The position numbers were made by a program, and so were the translations under genes. A stretch of 64,000 nt of DNA from Chlamydoabsidia padenii. Taxonomy: Eukaryota; Mucoromycota; Mucoromycetes; Mucorales; Cunninghamellaceae. The DNA is taken from the NCBI GenBank assembly GCA_025330725.1, contig JAIWND010000033.1, positions 224,225 to 288,224 on the forward strand, written 5' to 3'. Below are positions 1 through 11,071 of the stretch, one piece after another. Each line of letters begins with the position of its first letter. The first letter of the stretch is position 1. The notes under the pieces are model-generated. The model did no database searches. It was not told where the DNA came from and saw only the letters and a list, made by a program, of their open reading frames with translations.

Positions 1-250
1 TAAAGGGTACGGCTGTTATTCTGGTTGATGTTCCTGCAATTATTGTTGTTCCAGTTGTTGTTGAGCATCCAGTAGTAGTAGTAGTAGTAGTAGTTGTTGT
101 TCGAGTAATTGTTCAAGCTATTCTTCTATTCGTCCAGTTGCATTAGTTAAAGCATTGGCAGTATTATTTAGTTATCCATTTTCATTTTCTATTGCTTTCA
201 ACCGTTGGTCTATGGCCTTGATCCTGTCGAGTGATAGTTTGGTTAATTGC
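1..250 (-). pseudogene. Decayed coiled-coil, Leu/Gln-rich coding remnant
   Basis: Read on the minus strand, one frame gives a helical stretch (LTKLSLDRIKAIDQRLKAI), then a Leu run from a TAG/CAA-type microsatellite at about 79-105, then Gln-rich sequence. At least four in-frame stops break it. The composition (short heptads followed by Q-runs) resembles the N-terminus of the partner gene in the tnp2 element at 33363, so this may be a relic of the same kind of mobile ORF. That link is inference; no family was recognised. Confidence 0.3.
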
Positions 251-1130
251 CTAAATAACAATAAGAAAGGTAACTAACAATAAAAAAGGTGTTGTGGCGC
301 AGAAAGGGTTGATGTTTTGCTAAGTAACATAGTATATAGTGTATTAACGCCCAAATAACATTTCCAAGTGAGTTTTACCTGATTTGTGTACTTTTCAGTA
401 GGTGATTGTGAAGAGGACAGCAAGAAAGAAAAGTAAAATCGACATTTAAAAAACACGCCATCATTTTAGATTTTACCCTTTTCTTCCCACTTCTTCTCCA
501 CTTTATCACTATAATGAAATTGGTTTGCACTGTGAACAATGCTTGTACGAATGCTCGATGGTTGGTCTACTGGGGGTATCTTTAATTGAAAAATCAACAA
601 CTGACATGGACAACCAATCAATCAACAGCAACAACAATAGCGTACCTCCTCACCTCAACACCATATATTCGATGGTTTATTAACAAGTGCTGTACAGTAC
701 ATCGATCGGTGACAAAAAGAATACACTATCCGATGATCTCCAAGGTCCTGGTTAACAGGTTTTGCAGACATACAAGCTTCCCCATTACACGGCAACATAC
801 TATTTTGGCGATGTGCTATTCTTCTTGGAACATCGTGGTGCACAATACGTTGTCGTATGGCTTTATCAAATGGAATATGATTATGACAATTGGATGTATT
901 ATATAGGTCGCCGGAATACTCAAAAATGAACAGTGGTATTGAAGGCCAATGGTGGGACTCCTGAAAAACAGTACGTCTTCTGGAAAACAATGGTGATTGG
1001 TATGTATACAATGGCAAAGTACCGTGGTAGATTAGAATAATTTTAGTAATAGTTTTATATGGTGAATAAAAAGTAATGTTTTTAACATTGGTATCAATCA
1101 ATATGTTTTTTATTAATGGATGAAGTTTTA
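251..1130. other. Mostly non-coding, one possible decayed ORF
   Basis: No intact gene is supported. On the plus strand at about 640-1010 a frame with scattered stops reads like protein (YYFGDVLFFLEHRGAQYVV and onward), suggesting a relic of an unknown coding sequence. Overlapping open frames on both strands have no recognisable domain. Confidence 0.3.
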
Positions 1131-1440
1131 TTATTCCTCGGATCATGTACATCCATGATGTATCATGTAGATTACACGATGCCACGATTGACCATGTTTC
1201 ATCATGTATACCCTCACGATTAAATCAGGTAAATACATGATGGATCTTGTATCAGGTAATTACATGATTCAATCGTGATTAATATTACAAGATCCATCAT
1301 GTATTTACCTGATTCAATCATGCAATCGTATAAGTACACGATGGATCTTGTAATGTCACGATGGAGATCATGCATTTTACATGATTATACTTGATCCATC
1401 GTACAATCGTGTAATTTACAAGATCAATCATGCACTTTTT
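1131..1440. repeat. CATGAT/CACGAT palindromic repeat block
   Basis: The block is built from variants of CATGAT, CACGAT, GGATCTTGTA and their complements. It contains a perfect 29-bp inverted repeat: 1223-1251 pairs with 1286-1314 around a 34-nt spacer. Outside the perfect arms the pairing continues with C/T differences (CACGAT against CATGAT). No ORF crosses it. It looks like a decayed foldback or MITE-type element. Confidence 0.7.
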
Positions 1441-1938
1441 TTACCGTGGTATTCAAAAAAAATTCATCTTCGGCTGAGCCTAATTCATTACCTCTACCTC
1501 ATCATCTTGTACCTGCATTTCTGAGTTTATATAATGAAGTTATATGTAGATGTGCAATTCAAAAAATTTAAAGAAAAAAAAATAACTTGCCTTGTTTGCT
1601 TAGATCAAACAATAAAAAAGTAAAGCAAAGATAAATGCCGGATACGACATTCATCAAGAACCTTTTGAAACAGTCAGGAAAAAAATAGCCAAGCGAGACG
1701 GAAGAGTACCAAGACCAAGCAAAATTTGTTCTTGGCAAACTTCCATGATGTCCGATCCTCACCACACAAAAAAAAGGTCAACTAACCCAGAAAAATTTAA
1801 ACCCTTGGCGAGTAGTAAAAAAAAAAAAAGCAACTCCGCAGGTCAAAAAAGTGTAGATCCATATAAAAAGTCAACTAATTGATCTTTCCAGTTATCATCT
1901 TCTTCCATCTTGTAAATTAAATCACTTGTCATTTCATC
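1441..1938. other. Intergenic, 5' side of the RTA1-like gene
   Basis: AT-rich spacer with several A runs. It carries the presumed promoter of the gene starting at 1939; no clear TATA box was picked out. Short open frames here have no recognisable domain. Confidence 0.4.
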
Positions 1939-2799
1939 ATGAGCAGCCCATCCACCATATCCAAGAACCTTCTTTACTTCCACTATGAACCGATCAATAT
2001 TGCCCCTGAAATCTTCGCCGGTCTTTTTGCCATCATCGCTGTTGTCTTTATCCACCGAATCAGAAAGTCTCAAAGTGGAAAATGGCTCTACATCTTACCT
2101 GGAACAGCCGTGGCCGAGCTGATAGGCTATGCATTTCGGATGGCATGCATCTACAATCCTTCCCTAGGCAATTACGTTGGTATGAATCTCTTACTCCTGG
2201 TCTCTCCCAACGCACTGGCTCTAGTTAACTACAAAACACTTGGTAAAATAATTGCCGCCAAATCGCATGGTCAAGACACGAAGAAAAATCAGTTCTGGCT
2301 TCGTCCCAAATTTGTCACTTGGTTTTTCTTTTGGAGCGATTTCATTGCCTTCTTTTTACAATGCAGTGGCGGTGGAATGCAAGTATCCGAATCGTTACGT
2401 ACCATCGGTCAGGTCATCACTTTAATCGGGTTGGCTGCTCAACTTTTCTTTTTTGCCGCTTTCACAGCCATTGCGATCTATGTTCATAAAAGCCATCAGT
2501 ATGATTATCAACTCTTGTCGTCTCACCATCTTCAACCGAAACGTCAAGTCATGACCTGTCTGTTTGTTACTAATGTCTTGCTTTATATCCGTTCTATCTA
2601 TCGTGTCGCTGAATACGCTACGGGGTATGATGGCCCGGTGGCGATGGCTGAATGGGCTTTCTACGTCTTTGACTCGGCTATTATTGTTGCTTTCTATATC
2701 GTTTATTATATTTGGTTTGTGGGCGATTATCTGCCCAACGTTGAAGATACCCGGGACGAGACATCTCATGTTCCCCTTTCTGTAATTCATAAAGTTTAG
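1939..2799 (+). CDS. RTA1-like seven-transmembrane protein
   Basis: This is an intronless 286-residue protein of the fungal RTA1/RTM1 (lipid-translocating exporter, RTA-like) family. Seven hydrophobic segments can be seen, at about residues 23-42, 52-70, 78-98, 125-145, 157-180, 205-225 and 240-262. Family hallmarks are the polar residues inside helix 2 (AELIGYAFRMA), the Gly-rich start of helix 5 (QCSGGGMQ) and the SIYRVAEYATGYDG segment, which corresponds to the conserved FR..E...G motif of RTA1 proteins. The short cytosolic tail is hydrophilic. Family members act at the plasma membrane and are linked to stress or drug resistance and sphingolipid handling; substrates are poorly defined. It is the only apparently intact host gene in the first 19 kb. 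The ATG at 1939 gives the usual short N-terminus. Confidence 0.93.
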   Translation: MSSPSTISKNLLYFHYEPINIAPEIFAGLFAIIAVVFIHRIRKSQSGKWLYILPGTAVAELIGYAFRMACIYNPSLGNYVGMNLLLLVSPNALALVNYKTLGKIIAAKSHGQDTKKNQFWLRPKFVTWFFFWSDFIAFFLQCSGGGMQVSESLRTIGQVITLIGLAAQLFFFAAFTAIAIYVHKSHQYDYQLLSSHHLQPKRQVMTCLFVTNVLLYIRSIYRVAEYATGYDGPVAMAEWAFYVFDSAIIVAFYIVYYIWFVGDYLPNVEDTRDETSHVPLSVIHKV

Positions 2800-3269
2800 A
2801 CTGTTTCCTTCTCGCTTTTACTTGATAAAAATCTCATTTCTAATGCTTCCGAATTTCAAATTCCACCAATCATGCTGATTTCAAAATACCACCCTTCTAC
2901 CACAAACAAAATATGGATTTCGTCAAGTGAAAAGTTCCCTTCAAAGAACTACCCCAAATACCAAGTGTACTTTGAGATGCATACAAGAAAAGGCCAGTCA
3001 CAATTGTCTGGTCAAGTTGTTACCATCGACATTAGCTTATTTCAGCAAACAACAATGTACGCTGCGACAAGTAAAGAGAAAAGAGAATTAAAGGATACTG
3101 TGAGGGTATTTTTCAAGTTTTAAGTAGATTGACCAATAAAATACAAAGGTAAAATTAGGCCCAGGGCTCATGCATCCACTATTCATTGCAAAGCTGACAT
3201 GTCATATCAGAAACTTGAGGCAAATGTTTGTTACGTATGACTGTTTTATTAATTGATTAAAAGGTGTCA
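2800..3269. other. Intergenic
   Basis: Contains the 3' flank of the RTA1-like gene and the 3' flank of the polyamine-oxidase relic, which converge here. An 83-codon open frame at 2872-3123 has no recognisable domain or codon signature. Confidence 0.4.
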
Positions 3270-3948
3270 TTATTCAACATAAGCTCGTTTCATGATTGTA
3301 CTTTCCTTCATTTTAGCATTGATGATCTCTGAATAATACGAAGCGGCAGGACACTTGTTCTTTTTAATACACTGAATGACAATCGCCGCGGCATCTTTAC
3401 CCGAAATCCAACCACCCTGGAAGTACCCATGGTACTCCTTGGACATGGCTTCACCAGCAAAGAAAACCTGATTATGAAGCGGGCTTTCATATTCATATGA
3501 TGTTGATCGACCTCGCTAATCGGCCAGTTTGAGTATGAGCCACGGAAAAGCGGATCAGAGTGCCATCGCGGAAAGATAATGCCAGTAGGTTCAGGCGCAT
3601 TTGCTTCGCCGTACATTTTGCGCAACACCGTCATAAGTTGGTCCATGACTTGCTCGTCCATCATTGCTTCTACCATATGTGCATAATCTTGTGTCACCGT
3701 CACCATAAAAACATTGTCCTTGGTGCCCTGGGGGAAGTAGCATGTTCTGCCACATCGAGAATAAACCCCGACTGGTTGGATTGGCGTACAGCGTGAACCC
3801 GAGGTCTGACCAAAACTGATGTTGAAATTTCAGAAATACTTTTGTGTATGTAGTAAAATGGAACCCAAAGATTACTTCCGCCTTCCAGTCTGGTAGTTCT
3901 GGTTTCCAATCTACATCACGATGTTGAAGCACACCCACCCTTTTCATA
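3270..3948 (-). pseudogene. Polyamine oxidase / flavin amine oxidase, C-terminal relic
   Basis: Minus-strand pieces in successive frames match the C-terminal half of fungal polyamine oxidases: GVLQHRDVDWKPELPDWK (substrate-domain start), FLKFQHQFWSDLGFTLYANP, LRKMYGEANAPEPTGI, RWHSDPLFRGSYSNWPIS, then VFFAGEAMSKEYHGYFQGGW (the FAD-binding FAGEA motif) and ISGKDAAAIVIQCIKKNKCP before a stop at 3270. At least two frame changes are needed, near 3715-3730 and near 3480-3510. The N-terminal Rossmann half with GxGxxG is absent; the homology stops near a poly-A stretch about 90 bp from the left end of the Harbinger element. The intact enzyme would oxidise polyamines, making hydrogen peroxide. This copy cannot. 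Confidence 0.85.
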
Positions 3949-4263
3949 AAAGAAAAAAAAAACAAGTTAGTATTTTTGCTTTTTGGTGTCTGTCTGTCTG
4001 TCTGTCGAGGGTTCAATTATTTACGAGAAGGTGGAGATTGCAAGTCTCACATTTTTTTTTGACCAATAGAATTTGACTAAAATTTTATGATTTTTTTGGG
4101 ACTTTGAATGCCCTCAATGGGTTTTTCACGAAATGTCGGAGTTATCGCAGATGTCGCAGTTGTCGCAGCTGTTGCTAGATTATATTTCCTCAACAAAATG
4201 CGTGTATGTAAAGCTGTTTCGAATGTTAATTAATAAAGCACTATTCCCTTTCTTTCTAAAAAA

Positions 4264-5177
4264 ATGTCTCTTACTCCTGATACTGCGCAAGTTCCTGCCC
4301 AAGTGTCTGACGATGTGCCTGCTATATCCATCAATAAGAGCTAGACCAACGACTTTGACTAAAATGGAAAGTCGTCGGTGGATATCATTGTTGATTGGGT
4401 GACGACCTGCCAAAACTACAACTCGTATACCGGTACCAAGGCCATAATCGGTGAAGCGCGCACAAAAGACAGCTGGCTTAAGGAGATCAAAGAGTTGTTA
4501 GTGACTAATGGCCATATTGAACGGAATTTGCCAAATATTCGCGAAAAGGTAAGGTACCTGAAGACGAGATTCAGCGAGGTGCAAAAGATGCTTAATCAGA
4601 ATGGGTTTGGTACAATCCCCGAAAGTCCAAATCGCGCTGCCGCCATTAAAGGTATAAAACTATATAAAAAAATAAAGCAGACTAAACTAATAATACTTGT
4701 TCCACCGCATAGAATTGGTTATCAGCAAGTTCAAATACTATTATACACTTGAACCTATTTTCTGCGATAGACCATCTGTTAGTCTTGCTGGTGTTTCGAC
4801 CTTAGAAGATGCTTTTACCGACAGTTCTGCTATATCTTCTCCTTGTCCTCTGTCTCCACTAAGTACATCCTATTCGGATATCTCGCTTGCCCCCCCCCTA
4901 TTGTGCCTGTGTCTGCTAACGCATCTGGTGGTGGTAGAAGCAACAAAAAAAAAAGCACAAAGACATGATGGATGTCTTGCATGACTTCTTTGAGGTGCGG
5001 GTCAAAAGCGAGTTGCGGGAGGGAAAGCGTAGGGTGCATGATGACTACATGAAGGCACTTACCCTCCTGACTCAAGTCCCCGAAGGCAGTGATGCCTATA
5101 AGAGGATTTCAAAATCCGTAGATAGATTAGAGCATATGATAGATGATAGTGATGATGATAATGATGATAATGAATAA
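4264..5177 (+). pseudogene. Harbinger-associated Myb/SANT-like protein
   Basis: The first frame has two stops close to the start (about 4342-4368). It then runs into a Myb/SANT-like helix-turn-helix (VDIIVDWVTTCQNYNSYTGT, KDSWLKEIKELLVTNGH, RNLPNIREKVRYLKTRFSEV). A 61-nt intron (4652-4712, GT..AG, phase 1) joins to ELVISKFKYYYTLEPIFCDR, the conserved segment before a Ser/Pro-rich linker. The frame breaks at the C9 run near 4890-4898 and/or the A10 run near 4945, then continues as MMDVLHDFFEVRVKSELREG with an acidic tail. In the family this protein binds the element's ends and helps bring the transposase into the nucleus. Four or more lesions show this copy is dead. Confidence 0.8.
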
Positions 5178-5436
5178 AAAACAAAGACGAACGAGTGAAA
5201 AATCCAAAAAACAATATTCAAATCCCGACATTCATGCAAACGGTCTCGGTGCTTTTTGACCCATATACGATATGTGATGATTGTAACTGTCATTTCCTTT
5301 TTTATTGCCTTTGCTACGGCCAACTCATACATATATATTTATATGACTTCAACATCGTGATATGGCAAGAATGAATATAATTTAATTGAGAAAAAAAAAA
5401 GTGGAATGGAAAACTATTCAAAATCTTACATTGCCC

Positions 5437-6640
5437 TTAAACTTGAGGGACAAGCAGGTCTAACAATGCATTTCTACGAGCATGTTGGGTGTGGCGGGCA
5501 TTGTTTACCCCTTCTTCAAAATCATCAACAGTACCAGTCGGCAATAGGCGGGGTGTTTCAAATTCATCATCAAACAAAGCATTATGCAAAACACAACATG
5601 AACGGATATACATACTGACGTATGCAGCGTCTGATCCACTCGAAATCCGAATCCGCATGGCTTTCAGACTTTGAAACCTACCTTTCAGGGCACCATTACA
5701 GTGCTCGATTTTAACCCGAGCCTTACTGTGTAGCATATTGAATTTCGAATGCCTTTGATCCATCTGATTCCCAGGTAGTGTCTTAAAGGCAGGGACAACC
5801 GACGGGGAAAAGGGGTATGCCGCATCATCCAAAATATACTCGTGATTCCTGAAGTACCTTTCTTTTTCTGTATGCAGAGGGCTTTCGCTATAAACCCTAT
5901 TGTTATGCGAACACCCAGGTAAACTAGTGGATACATACCTGATTTTAAGCATGTCATCACAAACCAACATGGTGGACACACCATAACCGCCTTTATGTGA
6001 GTGTATTTTTCACCGAAATGAGATGGGCGGTTGTCCAACCCGACCAGCGTTCCATCCACAAACCCAACGCAAGAGGGGAAACCGTAATCATTATAAATTC
6101 GCCGATAAATATTGTCTTCTTCTTCATTACCAGGCCAGTAAACGTACTCACGTTCTTTTGCAAGGATTACCTTGACGACGTTCCACGTAAAATTGTCAAC
6201 CGATCCTCCTATCAATAAAAATAAGAAAAAAAGAAAAAAAAAAAAGCGTACCTGAAATTCCAAAATAATCAGCAATAAGACCGATCGAAGCGATGAAAGG
6301 CTACCAAAAATTGCAGTTGTGCGGGATAGCTTTGGGTGGCATAATCAAACACTTCATGATCCTTGAATGCGTCAACCATTTTCTGGAAATCATCCCAAGT
6401 CATCCTGATCTTTTGCTTGAAATGATGCTTTTTGTTTTCCAAAAAAAAAAAAAAGATTAGGATAGCTGGGGATAACACTTCGAACAGCACCCCCAAGTTC
6501 GTCGGCTCAGGTACCGGCTACTAGCGATGATTGCATACGCGACAGTAAAATCATCCAAATCTTTTCTCGATTGAGCATCTTTACCATCCAATAACATTAA
6601 AAACATCAATATTCGATGGTTTGCAATAGTTGCTGGCGGT
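5437..6640 (-). pseudogene. PIF/Harbinger DDE transposase
   Basis: Minus-strand segments in order are DLDDFTVAYAIIASSRYLSR, MTWDDFQKMVDAFKDHEVFD, PAQLQFLVAFHRF, a 43-nt intron (6209-6251) exactly between GIS and GGSVDNFTWNVVK, then YGFPSCVGFVDGTLV with the first catalytic Asp, KGGYGVSTMLVCDD, LPGCSHNNRVYSESPLHTEK, YILDDAAYPFS with the second Asp, and KARVKIEHCNGALKGRFQSL with the Glu. The DDE triad is therefore present. However, single-base frame changes are needed at about 6280 and about 6000, and a stop lies near 6470. The C-terminus is acidic. The gene converges on the Myb-like gene of the same element. Confidence 0.85.
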
Positions 6641-6671
6641 AAGTCTGTCCGGTTGTCATTTAGCAAGAGAA

Positions 6672-6779
6672 AGTAAAGAGGTAAAAGGCAGTAAAGAGGT
6701 AAAAGGCAGCAAAGAGGTAAAAGGCAGCAAAGAGGTAAAAGGCAGTAAAGAGATAAAAGGCAGTAAACAGGTAAAGAGG
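6672..6779. repeat. 18-bp minisatellite, six units
   Basis: Six consecutive copies of AGTAAAGAGGTAAAAGGC, with one or two changes in some units, lie inside the 5' end of the Harbinger transposase locus. The array stays open on both strands because 18 is a multiple of three. It encodes SKEVKG repeats on + and Leu/Cys-rich LLPLC repeats on -. It probably expanded after the element arrived. Confidence 0.95.
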
Positions 6780-6960
6780 TACAAGTACGCTTTCGTGTTG
6801 AAGGTACAATGGCGCTGAAGACCACATCACATTTTTTTTCATAAAACGGTTCTCGAATTTTATTGGCTAAAATATTTGTGAAAATATTTGTGAGACTTTG
6901 AACTCCCCTATTTACCGACATTTTCGACGGGGGCCTTCATAAAAACGAAATGATGTACAA

Positions 6961-8886
6961 CTTTGGTGACATCTATATTGGAATATATGGACGGATTCAC
7001 ATCACACACCAAAACATCACAATCTTTGGAATTAATCCATTTGGTCATTTATAACTTTTCACCTGCAATCAGGTACAAATCCTCGTACATGATTAACTAC
7101 ACAATCTTTCCCAGTCCTGTGTCACCAAACAAGAAAAACTTCTGGACGTACATGGAACCACTTTACCAAGAACTTCGTGTACTAGCAAGAGAAGGAATAT
7201 CTGTAATATGTGATAATGGAATTCAACGCACCAAAAGAGTACACACGTTGATATTTACTGGTGACATACCGGCTGTCGCTCCCTTGGCTGGTCATGATGG
7301 TCACTCATGTTACAGGCCATGTCGCATATGTCTGGTGTCTTACCTTCGACCGAATAAAAACGCTGGACTCCCTAGACGACTACCACCCTGTGCAAACGAA
7401 GCCCTGCGTACCAAAAAAAAAAAGCTTCCTCAACGGCGATATAGTAAGTTTTTACAAAATTCATGCATTTTCAAATCCCTTTTTTTTTGCTGATCCCTTT
7501 TTTTTAGTACTACCGATAGGGAACAGAACTTGCAAATCTACCAAACTTCGGTGGGCCCTTTTTCTTTGGTTTGGACGAGCTTCATCAAATTGGTAAGGGT
7601 GTTTGTAAACAAATATTCAAGCTTATAAACGGGGACTTCAACGGTGTCAATGCTAAGCAAGGATCTTTCTCTAAAACTAACAAATGGCTCGAAACATTCA
7701 AATCCGATCTTCAATTATCACAAAAAACATAAATATCGCCAATTTTAATGGCTCTTTTCAGTACCCGTGTGGTCGAAATATAATACTCGTGCTGTTGATT
7801 GGATTGATTTGGTATGCTACGTGGTTCCTGCCCTTGTTGTTCCTTCAATGCAAACAAGCGATGCTAAAGCTCTAATGGCTTTTGTCAGGTTTATACAGCT
7901 ATCGCAACTAAAGTCTCTTACAAACTCCGATTTGGATCAGATCTCTGGCACTGGAATTATCATCTTCAATCAATGTTGGATCGAAAGATCATCGACCACA
8001 AGTTTTCTACACCCAACCATCATTACATGCAGCATGTAACAGAGGCAATCCGTCGACTTGGACATTTAGCAGGATATTCAACACGGTGTATGGAAAGATC
8101 AATCGGTGCCATTAAAAAGATCATTAAATCTAATCGTGATTAAGGGGTAAATGCATCAAATGCAATGTTAGATATGGCGGCATTATCATATGTCCATTTA
8201 CACTCTGACAGATCTGATCAACGACAATGATCGCTGGGATGTGGATGATTTAAATGATTCTGATGATGAAGACGACGATGGTAATGGATGATATGAATCA
8301 GACGACGATGAATGGAAGGGATATACAACTCTTGGTGGGAATCAAAAAGCTTTATGTACCCCGACGATGCAAACCGGGCCCATCTCTCTTCGTGATTTCT
8401 TCTTGGTTCATTCTTCGTGCTTTTATGACGTCGAGCAAATCACGATCAGTGATACTTGTCATCGCAATAATTGTAAATGGGCCAAAAAGCAATTTATGTT
8501 TATAGCACCAGACCCTTTGTCGTAAGTCATGGGATTTATTCATTGCTGCTATAGCTGGTTACTAACATTGATTTTGATTTTGCACTAGCTCGACCAAAAA
8601 ACTCATATATTTCGGCCAAGTGGTGCTATATTCAAATCTTAATTACAAAACTTATGCATTAATGGCAAAGCGAAACACTAAACAAGATGATATAACATCT
8701 TTGTACTTTACCAACACCAACGAAGACCCACAAATGACATTGATCAATGTCAAATACATCAGTAAATCGGTCAATATTTTTATAAACAGTGATGAAAAGA
8801 AAGACTTGTTCTTCTGGCGTGGAATGGTGTCAAAGTGTAACCGAGAAAGTACGTCGCTAGGTAGATTTATGTCCATTATCATGTAA
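6961..8886 (+). pseudogene. tnp2 (CACTA/Plavaka-like) transposase fragment
   Basis: Segments match the Tnp2-type transposase seen at 30.3-33.2 kb: YMDGFTSHTKTSQSLELIHL, WTYMEPLYQELRVLAREGIS, LIFTGDIPAVAPLAGHDGHS, CYRPCRICLV, GPFFFGLDELHQIGKGV, NTRAVDWIDLVCYVVPALVV, STRCMERSIGAIKKIIKSN, and a C-terminal exon KLIYFGQVVLYSNLNYKTYA. Two introns are still recognisable (7444-7507 and 8522-8588). Several stops and frame changes interrupt it (for example TAG just after 7507, TAA near 8141, TGA near 8296). The N-terminal third is missing: homology begins about 70 bp from the Harbinger element's right end. No terminal repeat of its own was identified. Confidence 0.8.
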
Positions 8887-9405
8887 ATAAATATCCCGAC
8901 CTTTTAAAAATTCATGCCATTTTCACTTTCGGGACTTGAAACATCAGAGTTTTTTTTTCTTCTTTTACCAGATAACCAAAAGCTATACCTATCACTGAAG
9001 CCATACAAAACTATGTCATAAGGAAGAGAAAAAAAAGTGAAGGGGCTAATCGAATTGTTTTGTTTTTCACCAGTCATCGAAAAACACGTCCCGATGTATA
9101 CCGACACAGGCAATCGTGAATGATCTACTTTTATTTGACCGACGCAATATCTAAACCCCGCACACCCACATGGGCGGATAACGAGACATGTACAGTACAT
9201 GTAAGAAACATTTAAAATAAGGCTTACATTATAAATCCGTCTTCTGGAAAAAGTTATTACCCGCCCTTTTTTTTTAAAAAAAACCGCCCTTTGGCGCTGG
9301 AACGACTGTAAATGTGTATTTTATTTTTGCTCGGCAGGTTTTCAACTGAAGTTAGTGTTTGGGAATCCCGAATACCCGCTCCTACGGGTTTTAACCCATC
9401 GAGTG
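8887..9405. other. Intergenic / transposon debris
   Basis: No supported gene. It holds possible 3' debris of the tnp2 fragment, a poly-T/poly-A junction at about 9270-9288 and the outer flank of the mariner copy. A 98-codon minus-strand open frame at 8904-9200 has no recognisable domain. Confidence 0.4.
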
Positions 9406-9672
9406 CCAGGAAGTGAATTCGCCTTTGGCCGAAAACAAATGCAGTCAATGGCGAGAACAAAACTCGTGTTGCACAAAAAATAAGTTCGTCCTTTTGGAAA
9501 ATGAATTCATGTTGTACCAAAATGTAAATTCGCCTTCGCTGACAAATCGGATGTTCTGTTGCCAAGTGTTTTTGTGGTACGAGGTTTGGTATCTTTGGGT
9601 ATAAGAGCACACCAAGTGTCTGTCCCTGTTTTTTTGTTACTTTTCCACAATTACATCAGAAACTACGTGATA

Positions 9673-10975
9673 ATGAACGTTCAATTTTTGTATGAAAACG
9701 GGCAAGGTTCTGTTGTCGGCGAGCATGGCAGACCTGAACCAATGGATTATATTGTTGATGAGGAGCAGTTTCGTCTTGAAACATTGAGCTCTCATACACA
9801 ATATTTAGCACAACTGCTTTTGGAGAGCGAGAAAGGATTAGAGTCAATGCAGGTGGAAAAAGAGGTGGTAAAGTCTCGTAGGGATGTTGTTATGAGGGAA
9901 GAATCAATGAAACGGAATTATACACGCTATTCTGATCAGGACAAAGTGAGATTCTTCAAGCTTTTGTTTGAGAAGTGTTTAAGCGCGGCTGCTGCTGCAA
10001 AACGTCTTGGGACTCACGTTCGTACAGGGCAAAAATGGGCTGAACAATACGAGAGGGTTCCTGATAGTATCTTTAAGAAAAGGAAAAGGACCGGTCGTCC
10101 GCGCATTCTCAATGAGGAGCACAAAAAAGTTATTCTTGAGTGCATTGATGCAAACCCGTCAGTCGTCTTGTATGACGTGATGAAGTATTTAAGACAAGCA
10201 TTCACAGAATTAAAAATATCCAAAAGCACTTTGTTTGATTTTGTAAAAAAAAACATTGCAATTTGTCTCTCAAAAAAGCTCGGTTTCAACCCATAGACCG
10301 GAACAGTGAGGAAAAGATTCAAGAGCGCCTGAATTGGATTCGTAAATGGGAAAAAATAGACATGGATTTTACGACAAACTGCGTCTTTCTTGATGAATCT
10401 GCATTTCATATTAATTTGAAACGTAGTATGGCATGGTAGGTTCCCCAGAAGTGGTCACGGTTCCCAAAACAAGAGCAAAAACAACAACTATTTTAGGTGC
10501 GATTTCTGCCGAAGGTCTGATAAAATGCAGTCTCAGGCTTCCTTAGCCTCCATCCAATAAAAAGAGAAAGCGAGGAGAAGATGTTGGGCGCGTGAGCAAA
10601 GGAACAGTAACGGGACACTACGTCAGTTTTCTGAAAGCCACGATGGATGAAATGGACCGATACCCGCATATGAAAGGCCATTATCTTGTGATGGATAATG
10701 CTCCAATCCATACTTCGGTTGACATATCAAAATATGTAGAATCTCGCGGGTACCGCTGTATCTACTTGCCATCCTATTCTCCTGAGCTCAATCCATTTGA
10801 ACAGTTTTGGTCAGTGGTTAAGAGTAAAGTAAAAAGGAGTAAGTTCCTGGAAATGGAGACACTGATGACTAGAATCAGTGAGGCTGCTAATAGTTTGCAG
10901 CTGAGCGATTTTAAAGGCTTTGCTTGGCATTCTCATCAATGCTTGGACAAATGCCGTAGTAAACAAGAGCTCTGA
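9673..10975 (+). pseudogene. DD34E transposase, copy 1 (frameshifted)
   Basis: The N-terminal half has an acidic/coiled segment, then a helix-turn-helix pair (KVRFFKLLFEKCLSAAAAAK, RILNEEHKKVILECIDANPS). The catalytic half shows CVFLDESAFH (first Asp), GHYLVMDNAPIH (second Asp) and ELNPFEQFW (Glu), with 34 residues between the second Asp and the Glu. Lesions: the frame must slip by -1 at an A9 run (10245-10253); an 8-nt deletion near 10436 relative to copy 2 creates a stop right after SMAW; and a TAG interrupts LRLP/PPSNKK near 10543. The A9 and TAG lesions are shared with copy 2. The start used is the ATG at 9673; an in-frame ATG at 9559 would add 38 residues of poor quality. Confidence 0.85.
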
Positions 10976-11071
10976 TAAGCACCTTTCATTTCAAATTACA
11001 GATGGTCTTTCTCTGTTTTGTTTCAATAGGCAGATTGCAAAAAAAAAAAAAAAAAAAAAAAGAGACACTTT

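Larger units (their letters stand above)
4042..6898. mobile_element. PIF/Harbinger-type DNA transposon, degenerate
   Basis: The element carries the two convergent genes typical of the superfamily, a Myb/SANT-like DNA-binding protein (+, 4264-5177) and a DDE_4 transposase (-, 5437 to about 6640). Candidate inverted ends are AAGTCTCACA at 4042-4051 and TGTGAGACTT at 6889-6898, followed inwards on both sides by a related CCAATA-AATT block. A three-base target duplication is not clear, so the exact ends are uncertain. Both genes are broken, so the copy is non-autonomous. Confidence 0.75.

Noticed and set aside
655..1185. 176-codon minus-strand frame overlapping a 106-codon plus-strand frame
   Set aside because: Neither shows a domain, splice structure or leader. 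A third frame with stops reads more like protein, so the open frames are probably incidental.
2872..3123. 83-codon plus-strand frame after the RTA1-like gene
   Set aside because: No domain, and composition matches the surrounding non-coding sequence.
8904..9200. 98-codon minus-strand frame
   Set aside because: No recognisable motif and lies in transposon debris.
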